Of a DNA stretch of 64,000 bases, positions 1-7,361 are shown piece by piece. Every line of letters begins with the position of its first letter. Positions within the stretch are counted from its first letter, which is position 1. The DNA is from Streptomyces sedi (GTDB lineage Bacteria; Actinomycetota; Actinomycetes; Streptomycetales; Streptomycetaceae): positions 78,635-142,634 of the forward strand of contig NZ_VDGT01000018.1 of assembly GCF_006335015.1 (NCBI RefSeq), in the 5' to 3' direction. The translations under genes and the position numbers were made by a program. A model generated the notes under the pieces. The model saw nothing but the letters and a program-made list of their open reading frames with translations. It did not search any database and was not told where the DNA came from.

Positions 1-9
1 CGTCGTTCG

Positions 10-912
10 TCAGGCGCTCTCGCCGGCCGGCTGCGCCTCGGCGGCGGCGGGCTCGGCCGCCGGCTCCGGGGTGACGGCCTCGTCGGCCGGCTTCTCCTCG
101 GCCGGCGTCTCCTCGGCCTTGGCCTCGGCGGCCTTCTCCTCGGCGCCGGTCAGCAGCTCGCGCTCCCACTCGGGCAGCGGCTCGCCGGCCGGCTTCTCGC
201 CGTCCTTCGCCTGCGAGGCGCCGGAGCGGGCGATCAGGCCCTCGGCCACGCCGTCGGCGATCACGCGGGTCAGCAGGGTGACGGAGCGGATCGCGTCGTC
301 GTTGCCCGGGATCTTGTAGTCGACCTCGTCCGGGTCGCAGTTGGTGTCGAGGATCGCGACCACCGGGATGTTCAGCTTGCGGGCCTCGCCGACGGCGATG
401 TGCTCCTTCTTGGTGTCCACGATCCAGACGGCGCTGGGCACCTTCTGCATCTCGCGGATACCGCCGAGGGTCTTCTCCAGCTTGGCCTTCTCGCGGGAGA
501 GGACCAGCAGCTCCTTCTTGGTGAGGCCGGAGGCCGCCACGTCGTCGAAGTCGATCTGCTCCAGCTCCTTGAGGCGCTGGAGCCTCTTGTGCACGGTGGA
601 GAAGTTGGTCAGCATGCCGCCCAGCCAGCGCTGGTTGACGTAGGGCATGCCCACGCGGGTCGCCTGCTCGGCGATGGCCTGCTGGGCCTGCTTCTTCGTG
701 CCGACGAACATGACGGTCCCGCCGTGCGCGACGGTCTCCTTGACGAACTCGTAGGCGCGGTCGATGTACGACAGCGACTGGAGCAGGTCGATGATGTAGA
801 TGCCGTTGCGCTCGGTGAAGATGAAACGCTTCATCTTCGGGTTCCAGCGGCGGGTCTGGTGCCCGAAGTGGACGCCGCTCTCCAGCAGCTCCCGCATCGT
901 GACGACGGCCAT
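10..912 (-). CDS. rpsB: 30S ribosomal protein S2
   Basis: Small-subunit ribosomal protein S2, needed late in 30S assembly. The S2 family opening (MRELLESGVHFGHQ) and the WLGGMLTNF motif are visible. The protein is 300 aa, longer than the roughly 240 aa of E. coli S2 because of an Ala/Glu/Pro-rich tail after about residue 250, which is usual in Streptomyces. The reading frame is open further upstream, but the ATG at 912 has an AAGGAG ribosome binding site and begins the family N-terminus (MAVVTMREL). A strong hairpin lies 31-54 nt upstream. The divergent neighbour is yraN, which I do not expect there (see findings). Confidence 0.97.
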   Translation of the reverse strand: MAVVTMRELLESGVHFGHQTRRWNPKMKRFIFTERNGIYIIDLLQSLSYIDRAYEFVKETVAHGGTVMFVGTKKQAQQAIAEQATRVGMPYVNQRWLGGMLTNFSTVHKRLQRLKELEQIDFDDVAASGLTKKELLVLSREKAKLEKTLGGIREMQKVPSAVWIVDTKKEHIAVGEARKLNIPVVAILDTNCDPDEVDYKIPGNDDAIRSVTLLTRVIADGVAEGLIARSGASQAKDGEKPAGEPLPEWERELLTGAEEKAAEAKAEETPAEEKPADEAVTPEPAAEPAAAEAQPAGESA

Positions 913-942
913 GGCCGTTCTCCTTGTGCTTACTCGGTTGTC

Positions 943-966
943 AGCGCCAGCCGGAAGGCCGGCGCT
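943..966 (-). promoter_or_regulatory. hairpin in the rpsB 5' leader
   Basis: Read on the minus strand, two 10-nt arms pair fully with one G-U wobble around a UUCC loop. The stem sits just before the rpsB ribosome binding site. S2 autoregulates its mRNA in proteobacteria; whether this stem does the same here is inference. Confidence 0.5.
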
Positions 967-1322
967 CCTGACGCCCCTGTCGCGCGGTGCCGGGAGGGCC
1001 GGAAAGTCACGACCGCCACGGACCGAGACACGCGGCCGTCGACACACACCGGATGGCCGGTGCGCCCCGACGGCGGGGCGTGCGAGGTCGACCCGGGTGC
1101 CGGGTCGCCACCAGAAGTGTACGGGAACCGGACGGGCCCGGGCGACAGCCACCTAAGCCCCCAACCCGCCACCGCACCCCGCACATCACGCGCGTCCCCG
1201 CCCGTACGGAGCCCGGGCGGCGCCGACGGCCCGAACGGAGCCGAGGAGACCGTCCCACACCCACGGATATTACCCACGGTGACGAATCGTCGTCGAGCGC
1301 TTCACTCGAACGAGTGGCGAGG

Positions 1323-1349
1323 TTATCCACAACCAGCGGGTTATCCACC
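1323..1349 (+). promoter_or_regulatory. two DnaA-box-like 9-mers
   Basis: TTATCCACA at 1323-1331 and TTATCCACC at 1341-1349 lie in the same orientation, 18 bp apart start to start. The first matches the E. coli DnaA box consensus exactly; the Streptomyces consensus I recall is TTGTCCACA. Function as DnaA sites is inference. Confidence 0.35.
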
Positions 1350-1405
1350 AAGATCCACTCCATTCGGCTCGTTCCGTCACAGTGAGTCACGGAGGTGATG
1401 TGGCC

Positions 1406-1786
1406 ATGAACGAGCGAGGTGCGCTGGGCCGCTACGGCGAGGAGATCGCCGCGCGGAGGCTGCGACGGTCGGGGATGACCGTCCTGGAGAGGAACTGGCG
1501 CTGTCGTGCCGGGGAGATCGACATCGTGGCGGCGGACCGGGCCGGGTCCGCGCTGGTCGTCTGCGAGGTGAAGACCCGCAGGGCGGGCGGGTTCCAGCAT
1601 CCGCTGGCGGGGCTCTCGCCGGCGCAGGCGGAGCGGCTGCGGCGGTTGGCCGAGCGGTGGCTGGGCGAGCGGTGGCTCACGGTCCATCCGGAGCCGCCGC
1701 CGGGCGGCGTGCGCATCGACCTGGTCGGGGTGGTGCTGCCCCGCCGCGGTGCCGCCCGCGTCGAGCATGTGCGGGGGGTGGCGTGA
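1406..1786 (+). CDS. yraN: YraN-family (UPF0102) nuclease-like protein
   Basis: 126-aa protein of the YraN/UPF0102 family, a small restriction-endonuclease-fold protein usually found beside comM and dprA. The family core is present: LGRYGEEIAARRL near the start, then GEIDIVA and VVCEVKTR, which supply the Asp and Glu-x-Lys of the PD-(D/E)xK fold. Start ATG 1406 follows GGAGGTGA with a 7-nt spacer; a GTG at 1400 is possible. The stop overlaps the comM start by 1 nt (TGATG), so the pair is translationally coupled. Its true biochemical role is not established. Confidence 0.92.
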   Translation: MNERGALGRYGEEIAARRLRRSGMTVLERNWRCRAGEIDIVAADRAGSALVVCEVKTRRAGGFQHPLAGLSPAQAERLRRLAERWLGERWLTVHPEPPPGGVRIDLVGVVLPRRGAARVEHVRGVA

Positions 1787-3393
1787 TGACGTTCGCGCGT
1801 ACCTGCGCCGTGGCCCTGGTCGGGGTCGAGGGCGTGCCCGTGGAGGTCCAGGCGGGGCTTGAGCCGGGGGTGGCGGCGTTCTCCCTGGTCGGGCTCGCGG
1901 ACAAGTCGCTCACCGAGAGCCGCGACCGGGTGCGGGCCGCGGTGGTCAACTCGGGCGCCGCCTGGCCGCAGAAGAAGCTCACGGTGGGGCTGAGCCCCGC
2001 CTCGGTGCCGAAGTTCGGCAGCGGCTTCGATCTCGCCGTGGCCTGCGCGGTGCTGGCCGCGGCCGAGCGGATCGACCCCCGCTCGATCGCGGACGTGATG
2101 ATGATCGGCGAGCTGTCGTTGGACGGGCGGGTGCGGCCGGTGCGCGGTGTGCTGCCCGCGGTGCTCACGGCCGCGGAGGCCGGGTACCGCCAGGTGGTGG
2201 TGCCCGAGGGCGCGGTCGCGGAGGCGGCGCTCGTGCCGGACGTGGCGGTGCTCGGGGTGCGCAGCCTGCGGCAGTTGATCGCCCTTCTCGCGGACGAGCC
2301 GGTGCCGGAGGAGCCGGCGGACTCCGAGCCGGCGCTCCTGGACCCCGGCTTCGACGGCTGGAGCGCGTTGACGGCGGGGAGTCTCCGGGGTCCCGAGGGG
2401 GCCGAGTCGCCACCCGACCTCGGGGACGTCTCGGGGCAGTCGCTGGCCCGCAGGGCGCTGGAGGTCGCCGCCGCCGGGCGGCACCACCTGCTGTTGAAGG
2501 GGGCGCCGGGCGCGGGGAAGACGATGCTCGCCGAGCGGCTGCCGGGGCTGCTGCCGCCGCTCAGCAGGAAGGAGTCGCTTGAGGTCAGCGCGGTGCACTC
2601 GGTGAGCGGCGCGCTGTCGGCCGGCCGCCCGCTGATCGCCCGCCCGCCGTACTGCGCCCCGCACCACTCGGCCTCGATGGCGGCCCTGGTCGGGGGCGGC
2701 AGTGGGACGCCCAGACCGGGGGCGATCTCCCTCGCCCACCACGGGGTGCTCTTCATCGACGAGGCCGCCGAGATGAGCGGGCAGGCGCTGGACGCGCTGC
2801 GGCAGCCGCTGGAGTCGGGGTGCGTGGTGGTGGCCAGGGCGGCCGGCGTGGTGCGGATGCCGGCGCGGGTGCTGTTGGTCATGGCGACGAATCCGTGCCC
2901 GTGCGGGCGGTTCGGCTCCCCGCTGGGGGAATGCGACTGCCTTCCGGGGACGGTGCGGCGGTACCAGGCCCGGCTGTCGGGGCCGCTGCTGGACCGGGTG
3001 GACCTGCGGGTGGGCGTGGAGCCGGTGAGCCGCGCCGAGTTGGTCGCGCCGGGCGGCGGCGAGTCGACGGCCAGGGTGGCGGGCCGGGTGCTGGCCGCCC
3101 GTCATCGGGCGGCGGAGCGGCTGGCCGGCACGCCCTGGGGGACCAACAGCGAGGTGCCGGGGCACGCGCTGCGGACCCGTTGGGCGCCGGCGCCCGGCGC
3201 GCTGGAGCGGGCGGAGCGGGACATGGACCGGGGACTGCTCACGGCGCGCGGCCTGGACCGGGTGCTGCGGGTGGCCTGGACGATCGCCGACCTCGTCGGG
3301 CACGACCGGCCCACGGCGGGGGACGTGGACGCGGCGCTGGAGCTGCGCACCGGGGTGCGTCGCGGTGCCGGTGTCGCCGGGAGCCTGTCGTGA
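1786..3393 (+). CDS. comM: ComM/YifB family AAA+ ATPase (Mg-chelatase-like)
   Basis: 535-aa ComM-type protein. In naturally competent bacteria ComM is a hexameric helicase that promotes branch migration during integration of transforming DNA; its role in Streptomyces is unproven. An N-terminal Lon-protease-like (ChlI) domain occupies roughly residues 1-170 (GFDLAVACAVL). Walker A GAPGAGKT is near residue 240, Walker B LFIDEAAE near 322, and NPCPCG near 369, followed by the Mg_chelatase C-terminal region. It overlaps yraN by 1 nt and its TGA overlaps the GTG of dprA, forming a tight yraN-comM-dprA unit. Confidence 0.95.
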   Translation: MTFARTCAVALVGVEGVPVEVQAGLEPGVAAFSLVGLADKSLTESRDRVRAAVVNSGAAWPQKKLTVGLSPASVPKFGSGFDLAVACAVLAAAERIDPRSIADVMMIGELSLDGRVRPVRGVLPAVLTAAEAGYRQVVVPEGAVAEAALVPDVAVLGVRSLRQLIALLADEPVPEEPADSEPALLDPGFDGWSALTAGSLRGPEGAESPPDLGDVSGQSLARRALEVAAAGRHHLLLKGAPGAGKTMLAERLPGLLPPLSRKESLEVSAVHSVSGALSAGRPLIARPPYCAPHHSASMAALVGGGSGTPRPGAISLAHHGVLFIDEAAEMSGQALDALRQPLESGCVVVARAAGVVRMPARVLLVMATNPCPCGRFGSPLGECDCLPGTVRRYQARLSGPLLDRVDLRVGVEPVSRAELVAPGGGESTARVAGRVLAARHRAAERLAGTPWGTNSEVPGHALRTRWAPAPGALERAERDMDRGLLTARGLDRVLRVAWTIADLVGHDRPTAGDVDAALELRTGVRRGAGVAGSLS

Positions 3394-4553
3394 TCGCCCC
3401 GGGCGAGCGGCTGGCGCGGGCGGCGTTGGCCGGGGTCGTCGAGCCGGGGGACGAGCGGCTGGGGCGGCTGATCGCCGCGTGGGGCCCCGAGCCCGTGTGG
3501 GTGGCCCTGCGGAAGGGCGCACCGCCGCCGGAGGGGGTGAGCGCGCGGCACTGGTCCGGGCTCTGTCTGCGCGCCGAGAAGGCCGATCCCGAGCGGGACC
3601 TGGAGCGGATCGGGGCGTTGGGCGGCCGGTTCCTGTGTCCGGGGGACCGGGAGTGGCCGGGCCAGTTGGCCGATCTCGGGGCGGCTGCGCCGATCGGGCT
3701 GTGGGTGCGCGGGCCCTGCTCGCTGCGGTTCGTCGGGCTGCGCGCGGTGGCGCTGGTCGGCGCCAGGGCCTGCACGGACTACGGGGCCCATGTGGCAGCC
3801 GAGTTGGCGACCGGCCTGGCGGAGCGGGGGTGGACGGTGGTGTCGGGCGCCGCCTTCGGGATCGACGGGGCCGCGCACCGGGGCGCACTGGCGGTCTCGG
3901 GAGTGACGGTCGCGGTCCTGGCGTGCGGGGTCGACGTCAGTTATCCGCTGGCGCACCGGGAGTTGCTGGACCGGATCGCCGGCTCGGGGCTGGTGGTCGC
4001 CGAGTTGGCGCCGGGCGACCATCCCACGCGTGGACGCTTCATCCAGCGGAACCGGGTGATCGCCGCGCTGTCCAGGGGCACCGTGGTCGTGGAGGCGGCC
4101 CGGCGCAGCGGCGCCCTGGCGACGGCCCGCCACACGACGGGGCTCGGTCGCCATCTGATGGCCGTCCCCGGACCGGTGACCTCGGGGCTCTCCGCCGGGG
4201 CCCACCGGCTGATCCGTTCCGAGGCGACGCTGGTGAGCAGCGCGGCGGAGATCATCGAGCTGGTCGGGGAGATCGGGGAGTTGGCCGATCCGGGGCCTGA
4301 GCCCCTGGTGCCGCGCGACCTGCTGGCGCCGCGGGCGGCGCGGGTGTTGGAGGCCCTACCCGCCGAGGGTTCGCTGGGGTTGACGGAGATCGCCAGGGGC
4401 GCGTGCGCCGGGGAGGAGGAGGCGCGCGCCCGGCTGGTCGAGTTGTGCGCCCTCGGCTTCGTCGAACGGGTGGGCGAGCACTGGCGGTTGCCACCGGGGT
4501 CAACCCGACACGCGCGGGTGGTGCTTGCGGGAAAGGCTCATGGCGGCACGTAA
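3390..4553 (+). CDS. dprA: DNA-processing protein DprA/Smf
   Basis: 387-aa DprA homologue. DprA binds single-stranded DNA and loads RecA during transformation; in Streptomyces its role is probably general recombination. The Rossmann-like core is clear (VALVGARACTDYG, VVSGAAFGIDGAAH, FIQRNRVIAALS) and a winged-helix-like C-terminal domain follows (about residues 310-385). The start is the GTG at 3390 that overlaps the comM stop as GTGA. The open frame extends far upstream inside comM but that part is only an out-of-frame shadow. A 20-bp palindrome follows about 90 nt after the stop. Confidence 0.95.
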   Translation: MIAPGERLARAALAGVVEPGDERLGRLIAAWGPEPVWVALRKGAPPPEGVSARHWSGLCLRAEKADPERDLERIGALGGRFLCPGDREWPGQLADLGAAAPIGLWVRGPCSLRFVGLRAVALVGARACTDYGAHVAAELATGLAERGWTVVSGAAFGIDGAAHRGALAVSGVTVAVLACGVDVSYPLAHRELLDRIAGSGLVVAELAPGDHPTRGRFIQRNRVIAALSRGTVVVEAARRSGALATARHTTGLGRHLMAVPGPVTSGLSAGAHRLIRSEATLVSSAAEIIELVGEIGELADPGPEPLVPRDLLAPRAARVLEALPAEGSLGLTEIARGACAGEEEARARLVELCALGFVERVGEHWRLPPGSTRHARVVLAGKAHGGT

Positions 4554-4642
4554 GCCCAGCGTGCGGCCAGCGGAACGTATCTGCGCACCCGCCCCCGCCC
4601 GGCGCGTGCGCGATGCGACCTCTCAGTCACGCTACGCTCACA

Positions 4643-4662
4643 GGGTTCTGTCGACAGAACCC
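4643..4662. promoter_or_regulatory. 20-bp perfect palindrome upstream of whiG
   Basis: The sequence GGGTTCTGTCGACAGAACCC is identical to its reverse complement. It lies 35 bp before the whiG ATG and 89 bp after the dprA stop. It has no central loop, so it looks more like a dimeric regulator's operator than a terminator. The regulator is unknown. Confidence 0.5.
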
Positions 4663-4697
4663 CACCGGACCCCCCGCAGAACGGCTCATGACGACGT

Positions 4698-5549
4698 ATG
4701 CCCCAGCACTCCCCCGGGCCCTGGCAGGTGGCCCAGGCTGCACCGGACGCGGCGGAGGGCGCCATGACCCCCAAGGCACCCTCCGCACCCTCCGCGCTCG
4801 ACGAGCTGTGGCGTGCCTACAAGTCCACCGGTGACGAGCGGCTTCGTGAGCAGCTGATCCTCCACTACTCGCCGCTGGTCAAGTACGTGGCCGGACGGGT
4901 CAGCGTCGGGCTTCCTCCCAACGTCGAGCAGGCGGACTTCGTCTCCTCCGGCGTGTTCGGGCTGATCGACGCCATCGAGAAGTTCGACCCGACGCGCTCC
5001 ATCAAGTTCGAGACCTACGCGATCACCCGCATCCGGGGCGCGATGATCGACGAGCTGCGCGCGCTGGACTGGATCCCCCGCTCGGTCCGGCAGAAGGCAC
5101 GCGCCATCGAGCGCGCCTACGCCACCCTGGAGGCCTCGCTGCGGCGCACCCCCACGGAGCCCGAGGTGGCCAAGGAGATGGACGTCACCCTGGAGGAACT
5201 GCACGGGGTGTTCAGCCAGTTGTCCCTCGCCAACGTGGTGGCGCTGGAGGAGCTGCTGCACGCGGGCGAGGGCGGTGGCGACCGGCTGAGCCTGATGGAC
5301 ACCCTGGAGGACACCGCCGCCGACAACCCGGTCGAGGTGGCGGAGGACCGTGAGCTGCGCCGGTTGTTGGCCCGCGCGGTCAACACGCTTCCCGACCGGG
5401 AGAAGACGGTGGTGACCCTCTACTACTACGAGGGCCTGACCCTGGCGGAGATCGGCGCGGTACTGGGCGTCACCGAGAGCCGGGTGAGCCAGATCCACAC
5501 CAAGTCCGTGTTGCAGCTGCGGGCCAAGCTCGCCGACGTGCGGGGCTGA
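4698..5549 (+). CDS. whiG: sporulation sigma factor WhiG
   Basis: 283-aa sigma factor of the FliA/WhiG class, which in Streptomyces commits aerial hyphae to sporulation and transcribes whiH and whiI. Region 2 is clear (LDELWRAYK, then YSPLVKYVAGRVSVGLPP, FETYAITRIRGAMIDELR) and region 4 has YYYEGLTLAEIGAVLGVTES as its helix-turn-helix. The start MPQH at 4698 matches the S. coelicolor protein as I remember it. Activity in Streptomyces is restrained by the anti-sigma factor RsiG with c-di-GMP; no rsiG is seen here. The gene lies directly after dprA. Confidence 0.97.
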   Translation: MPQHSPGPWQVAQAAPDAAEGAMTPKAPSAPSALDELWRAYKSTGDERLREQLILHYSPLVKYVAGRVSVGLPPNVEQADFVSSGVFGLIDAIEKFDPTRSIKFETYAITRIRGAMIDELRALDWIPRSVRQKARAIERAYATLEASLRRTPTEPEVAKEMDVTLEELHGVFSQLSLANVVALEELLHAGEGGGDRLSLMDTLEDTAADNPVEVAEDRELRRLLARAVNTLPDREKTVVTLYYYEGLTLAEIGAVLGVTESRVSQIHTKSVLQLRAKLADVRG

Positions 5550-5586
5550 CCCGCGCCGGGACTCCTCCGCGCGGGCGGCCACGCCC

Positions 5587-5592
5587 TAGAGT
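5587..5592 (+). promoter_or_regulatory. -10 hexamer TAGAGT, leaderless tetR-family gene
   Basis: TAGAGT ends 6 nt before the GTG at 5599, so transcription would begin at or next to the start codon. The GGAGGG between them is too close to act as a ribosome binding site. Confidence 0.5.
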
Positions 5593-5598
5593 GGAGGG

Positions 5599-6273
5599 GT
5601 GCCCAGGATCGAAGCGGCCACGGTGGCCGAGCATCGCGCGATGCGCCGCGACGCCCTGCTCGAAGCGGCCCGTGTCCTGCTGGTCGACGGCGGCGCGAAG
5701 GCGTTGACCTTCGCCGCGCTGGCCGAGCGGACGGGGCTGGCCCGCTCCTCCGTCTACGAGTACTTCCCCTCACGCGCCGCCCTGGTCGCCGAGCTGTGCG
5801 CCAACGACTTCCCGCTCTGGGCCGCCGAGGTGTCGGCCGCCATGGACGCCGCCGACACCCCGCGGGCCAAGGTCGCGGCGTATGTGCGCGCGCAGTTGGC
5901 GCTGGCGACCGACCGGAGGCACCAGGCGGTGGTGGCGGTCTCCGCCAGCGAGTTGGACGACGCGACGAGGGCCGAGATCAGGGCCGCCCACGGGGAGTTG
6001 GCCGAGCTGGTCGTCTCCGTGCTGCGGGAGTGGGGCCACCGGGAGCCGGCCACGGTCGCCGGGCTGCTCCGTGGCGTGGTGGAAGCGGCCGTCGCCGCCG
6101 GCTCCGGAGACGGGTCTCCCCCGCCGGAGCGGGTCGCCGAGCTGGCCGTGGCCCTCGTGCTCGACGGGGTCGCCGGAGTGGGCTCCGCCGCTTCCGAGGT
6201 CGTCGATGTGCGGACCGCCCGAGGGCTCGGGGACCCCGGACACCGGCAGGAGCCTGGAGGGGCCCCGGCGTAG
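5599..6273 (+). CDS. TetR/AcrR family regulator
   Basis: 224-aa TetR-family transcription factor. The helix-turn-helix is at about residues 32-62 (LTFAALAERTGLARSSVYEYFPSR) and the rest is the ligand-binding and dimer domain. The likely start is GTG 5599, placed 6 nt after a TAGAGT -10 box. A TetR gene beside whiG is part of the usual Streptomyces neighbourhood, but I know of no assigned function. Its last 50 bp or more overlap the convergent M23 peptidase frame, and that opposite frame runs on under most of this gene, to 5770. Confidence 0.9.
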   Translation: MPRIEAATVAEHRAMRRDALLEAARVLLVDGGAKALTFAALAERTGLARSSVYEYFPSRAALVAELCANDFPLWAAEVSAAMDAADTPRAKVAAYVRAQLALATDRRHQAVVAVSASELDDATRAEIRAAHGELAELVVSVLREWGHREPATVAGLLRGVVEAAVAAGSGDGSPPPERVAELAVALVLDGVAGVGSAASEVVDVRTARGLGDPGHRQEPGGAPA

Positions 6274-6903
6274 CAGCCGCTCCGGCAGCAGCGACAGCGG
6301 GTCCAGGTAGGCGGCGTCCCTCAGCAGTCCCCAGTGCAGGCAGGGCTCCGCGCAGTGCCAGGGCCCGGCCGCCAGCACCCCCAGCGGGTCGCCCGCCCGC
6401 ACCCGCTCTCCCTCGGTCACCAGCGGCTCGACCGGCTCGTGGGTCATCCGCAGCGGCGGCTGGCCGGTGCCGGACAGCTCCACCGTGACCGCTCCGCGCC
6501 CGGCGACCCGGCCGGCGAACGTCACCCGCCCCTCCGCGGCGGCGCGGACCGTGGCCCCCGGGACGGTCGCCAGGTCGACGCCCCGGTGCCCCGGCGCCCA
6601 GGGCGCTGGGGGCGGCTCGAAGCCGCGCATCACCGTCGGTCTCGCGCCTCCGCCCACCCCGGGGACCGGCCAGTCGGCCGCCACCGCACCGGAGGGCCCC
6701 CGCTCCGCCGATCGGGCCGCTTCGCCCTCGGCGCCCCCCACGAGCGGCGTCCCCGCGTACGACGCCACGGCGAACGGCACCACGGCGAACGACGGCGAGG
6801 GCCGCGGGGACGAGGCGGGCGACAGGGCCGGGCAGAGGAGAGCGAGCAGCATCAGCGGGCCCACGAGGACACCCGTCGGCACACCGACCGTGAGGGATCT
6901 CAT
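5770..6903 (-). CDS. secreted M23-family peptidoglycan peptidase with long antisense tail
   Basis: Exported LytM/M23 metallopeptidase acting on peptidoglycan cross-links. The N-terminus has a hydrophobic segment (GVLVGPLMLLALLC, residues 11-24), consistent with a signal peptide. The M23 domain spans about residues 78-205 with Zn-ligand candidates H106 and D110 (HRGVD) and H190 (CLHWG). Family similarity seems to end near residue 227 (base 6222), but no stop occurs until 5770, so the last 150 residues are antisense to the TetR gene and are probably not a functional domain. Start ATG 6903 chosen at MRSLTV; the frame is open a little further upstream. Confidence 0.8.
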   Translation of the reverse strand: MRSLTVGVPTGVLVGPLMLLALLCPALSPASSPRPSPSFAVVPFAVASYAGTPLVGGAEGEAARSAERGPSGAVAADWPVPGVGGGARPTVMRGFEPPPAPWAPGHRGVDLATVPGATVRAAAEGRVTFAGRVAGRGAVTVELSGTGQPPLRMTHEPVEPLVTEGERVRAGDPLGVLAAGPWHCAEPCLHWGLLRDAAYLDPLSLLPERLLRRGPSRLLPVSGVPEPSGGPHIDDLGSGGAHSGDPVEHEGHGQLGDPLRRGRPVSGAGGDGRFHHATEQPGDRGRLPVAPLPQHGDDQLGQLPVGGPDLGPRRVVQLAGGDRHHRLVPPVGRQRQLRAHIRRDLGPRGVGGVHGGRHLGGPEREVVGAQLGDQGGA

Positions 6904-6954
6904 GCACGGAAGCCTGGCAGCTTTCGCACCCCGGATGGGGCGAGAGCGCAAATC

Positions 6955-6963
6955 TGTGGATAA
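6955..6963 (-). promoter_or_regulatory. DnaA-box-like 9-mer, inverted
   Basis: TGTGGATAA is the reverse complement of TTATCCACA, the same 9-mer seen at 1323-1331. It lies 52 bp upstream of the M23 start, at the other edge of the apparent inversion. Confidence 0.35.
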
Positions 6964-7012
6964 CTCAGGCACTGGCCGAAAAGTGCTCACCCACCGGGGT
7001 GAAACGGAAGCG

Positions 7013-7348
7013 TCAGCCCCCGCGCCCGCCCCTGAAGCCGGAGTCCTCGGGGAGGTCCAGTTCGCTGCGATTCAGCTCCTCGATGTTCACGTCCTTGAAC
7101 GTGAGCACCCGGACGCGCTTGACGAAACGAGCCGGCCGATACATGTCCCACACCCAGGCGTCAGCCATGCTGACCTCGAAGAACACCTCGCCCTGCACCG
7201 AGTGGACCTGCATCTCGTAGTCATTGGTGAGATAGAACCGGCGCTCGGTTTCGATCACGTAAGTGAACAGCCCGACCACGTCGCGGTACTCCCGGTAGAG
7301 CTTCAGCTCCATCTCGGTCTCGTACTTTTCGAGGTCCTCGGCGCTCAT
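7013..7348 (-). CDS. DUF2469 family protein
   Basis: 111-aa cytoplasmic protein, highly conserved in actinobacteria, no established function. The start MSAEDLEKYETEMELKLYRE and the central EVFFEVSMADAWVWDMY are typical of the family. The ATG at 7348 has a GGGGA-type site upstream; an earlier GTG exists at 7381 but would overlap sipZ. It ends the long secretion operon, 13 nt after sipZ. In S. coelicolor, as I recall, yraN follows directly downstream; here the M23 peptidase does instead. Confidence 0.93.
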   Translation of the reverse strand: MSAEDLEKYETEMELKLYREYRDVVGLFTYVIETERRFYLTNDYEMQVHSVQGEVFFEVSMADAWVWDMYRPARFVKRVRVLTFKDVNIEELNRSELDLPEDSGFRGGRGG

Positions 7349-7361
7349 GGCGTGATCCCCT

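Larger units (their letters stand above)
913..1405. other. intergenic region between rpsB and yraN
   Basis: About 490 bp with no supported gene. It holds the rpsB leader hairpin near its left end and two directly repeated DnaA-box-like 9-mers (TTATCCACA and TTATCCACC) near its right end. I see no gene remnant. It is one of the two edges of the block that appears inverted. Confidence 0.6.

Noticed and set aside
1432..3888. Long minus-strand frame opposite yraN, comM and dprA
   Set aside because: Arg/Pro-rich antisense translation with no recognisable domain; the plus-strand genes are overlapping and coupled.
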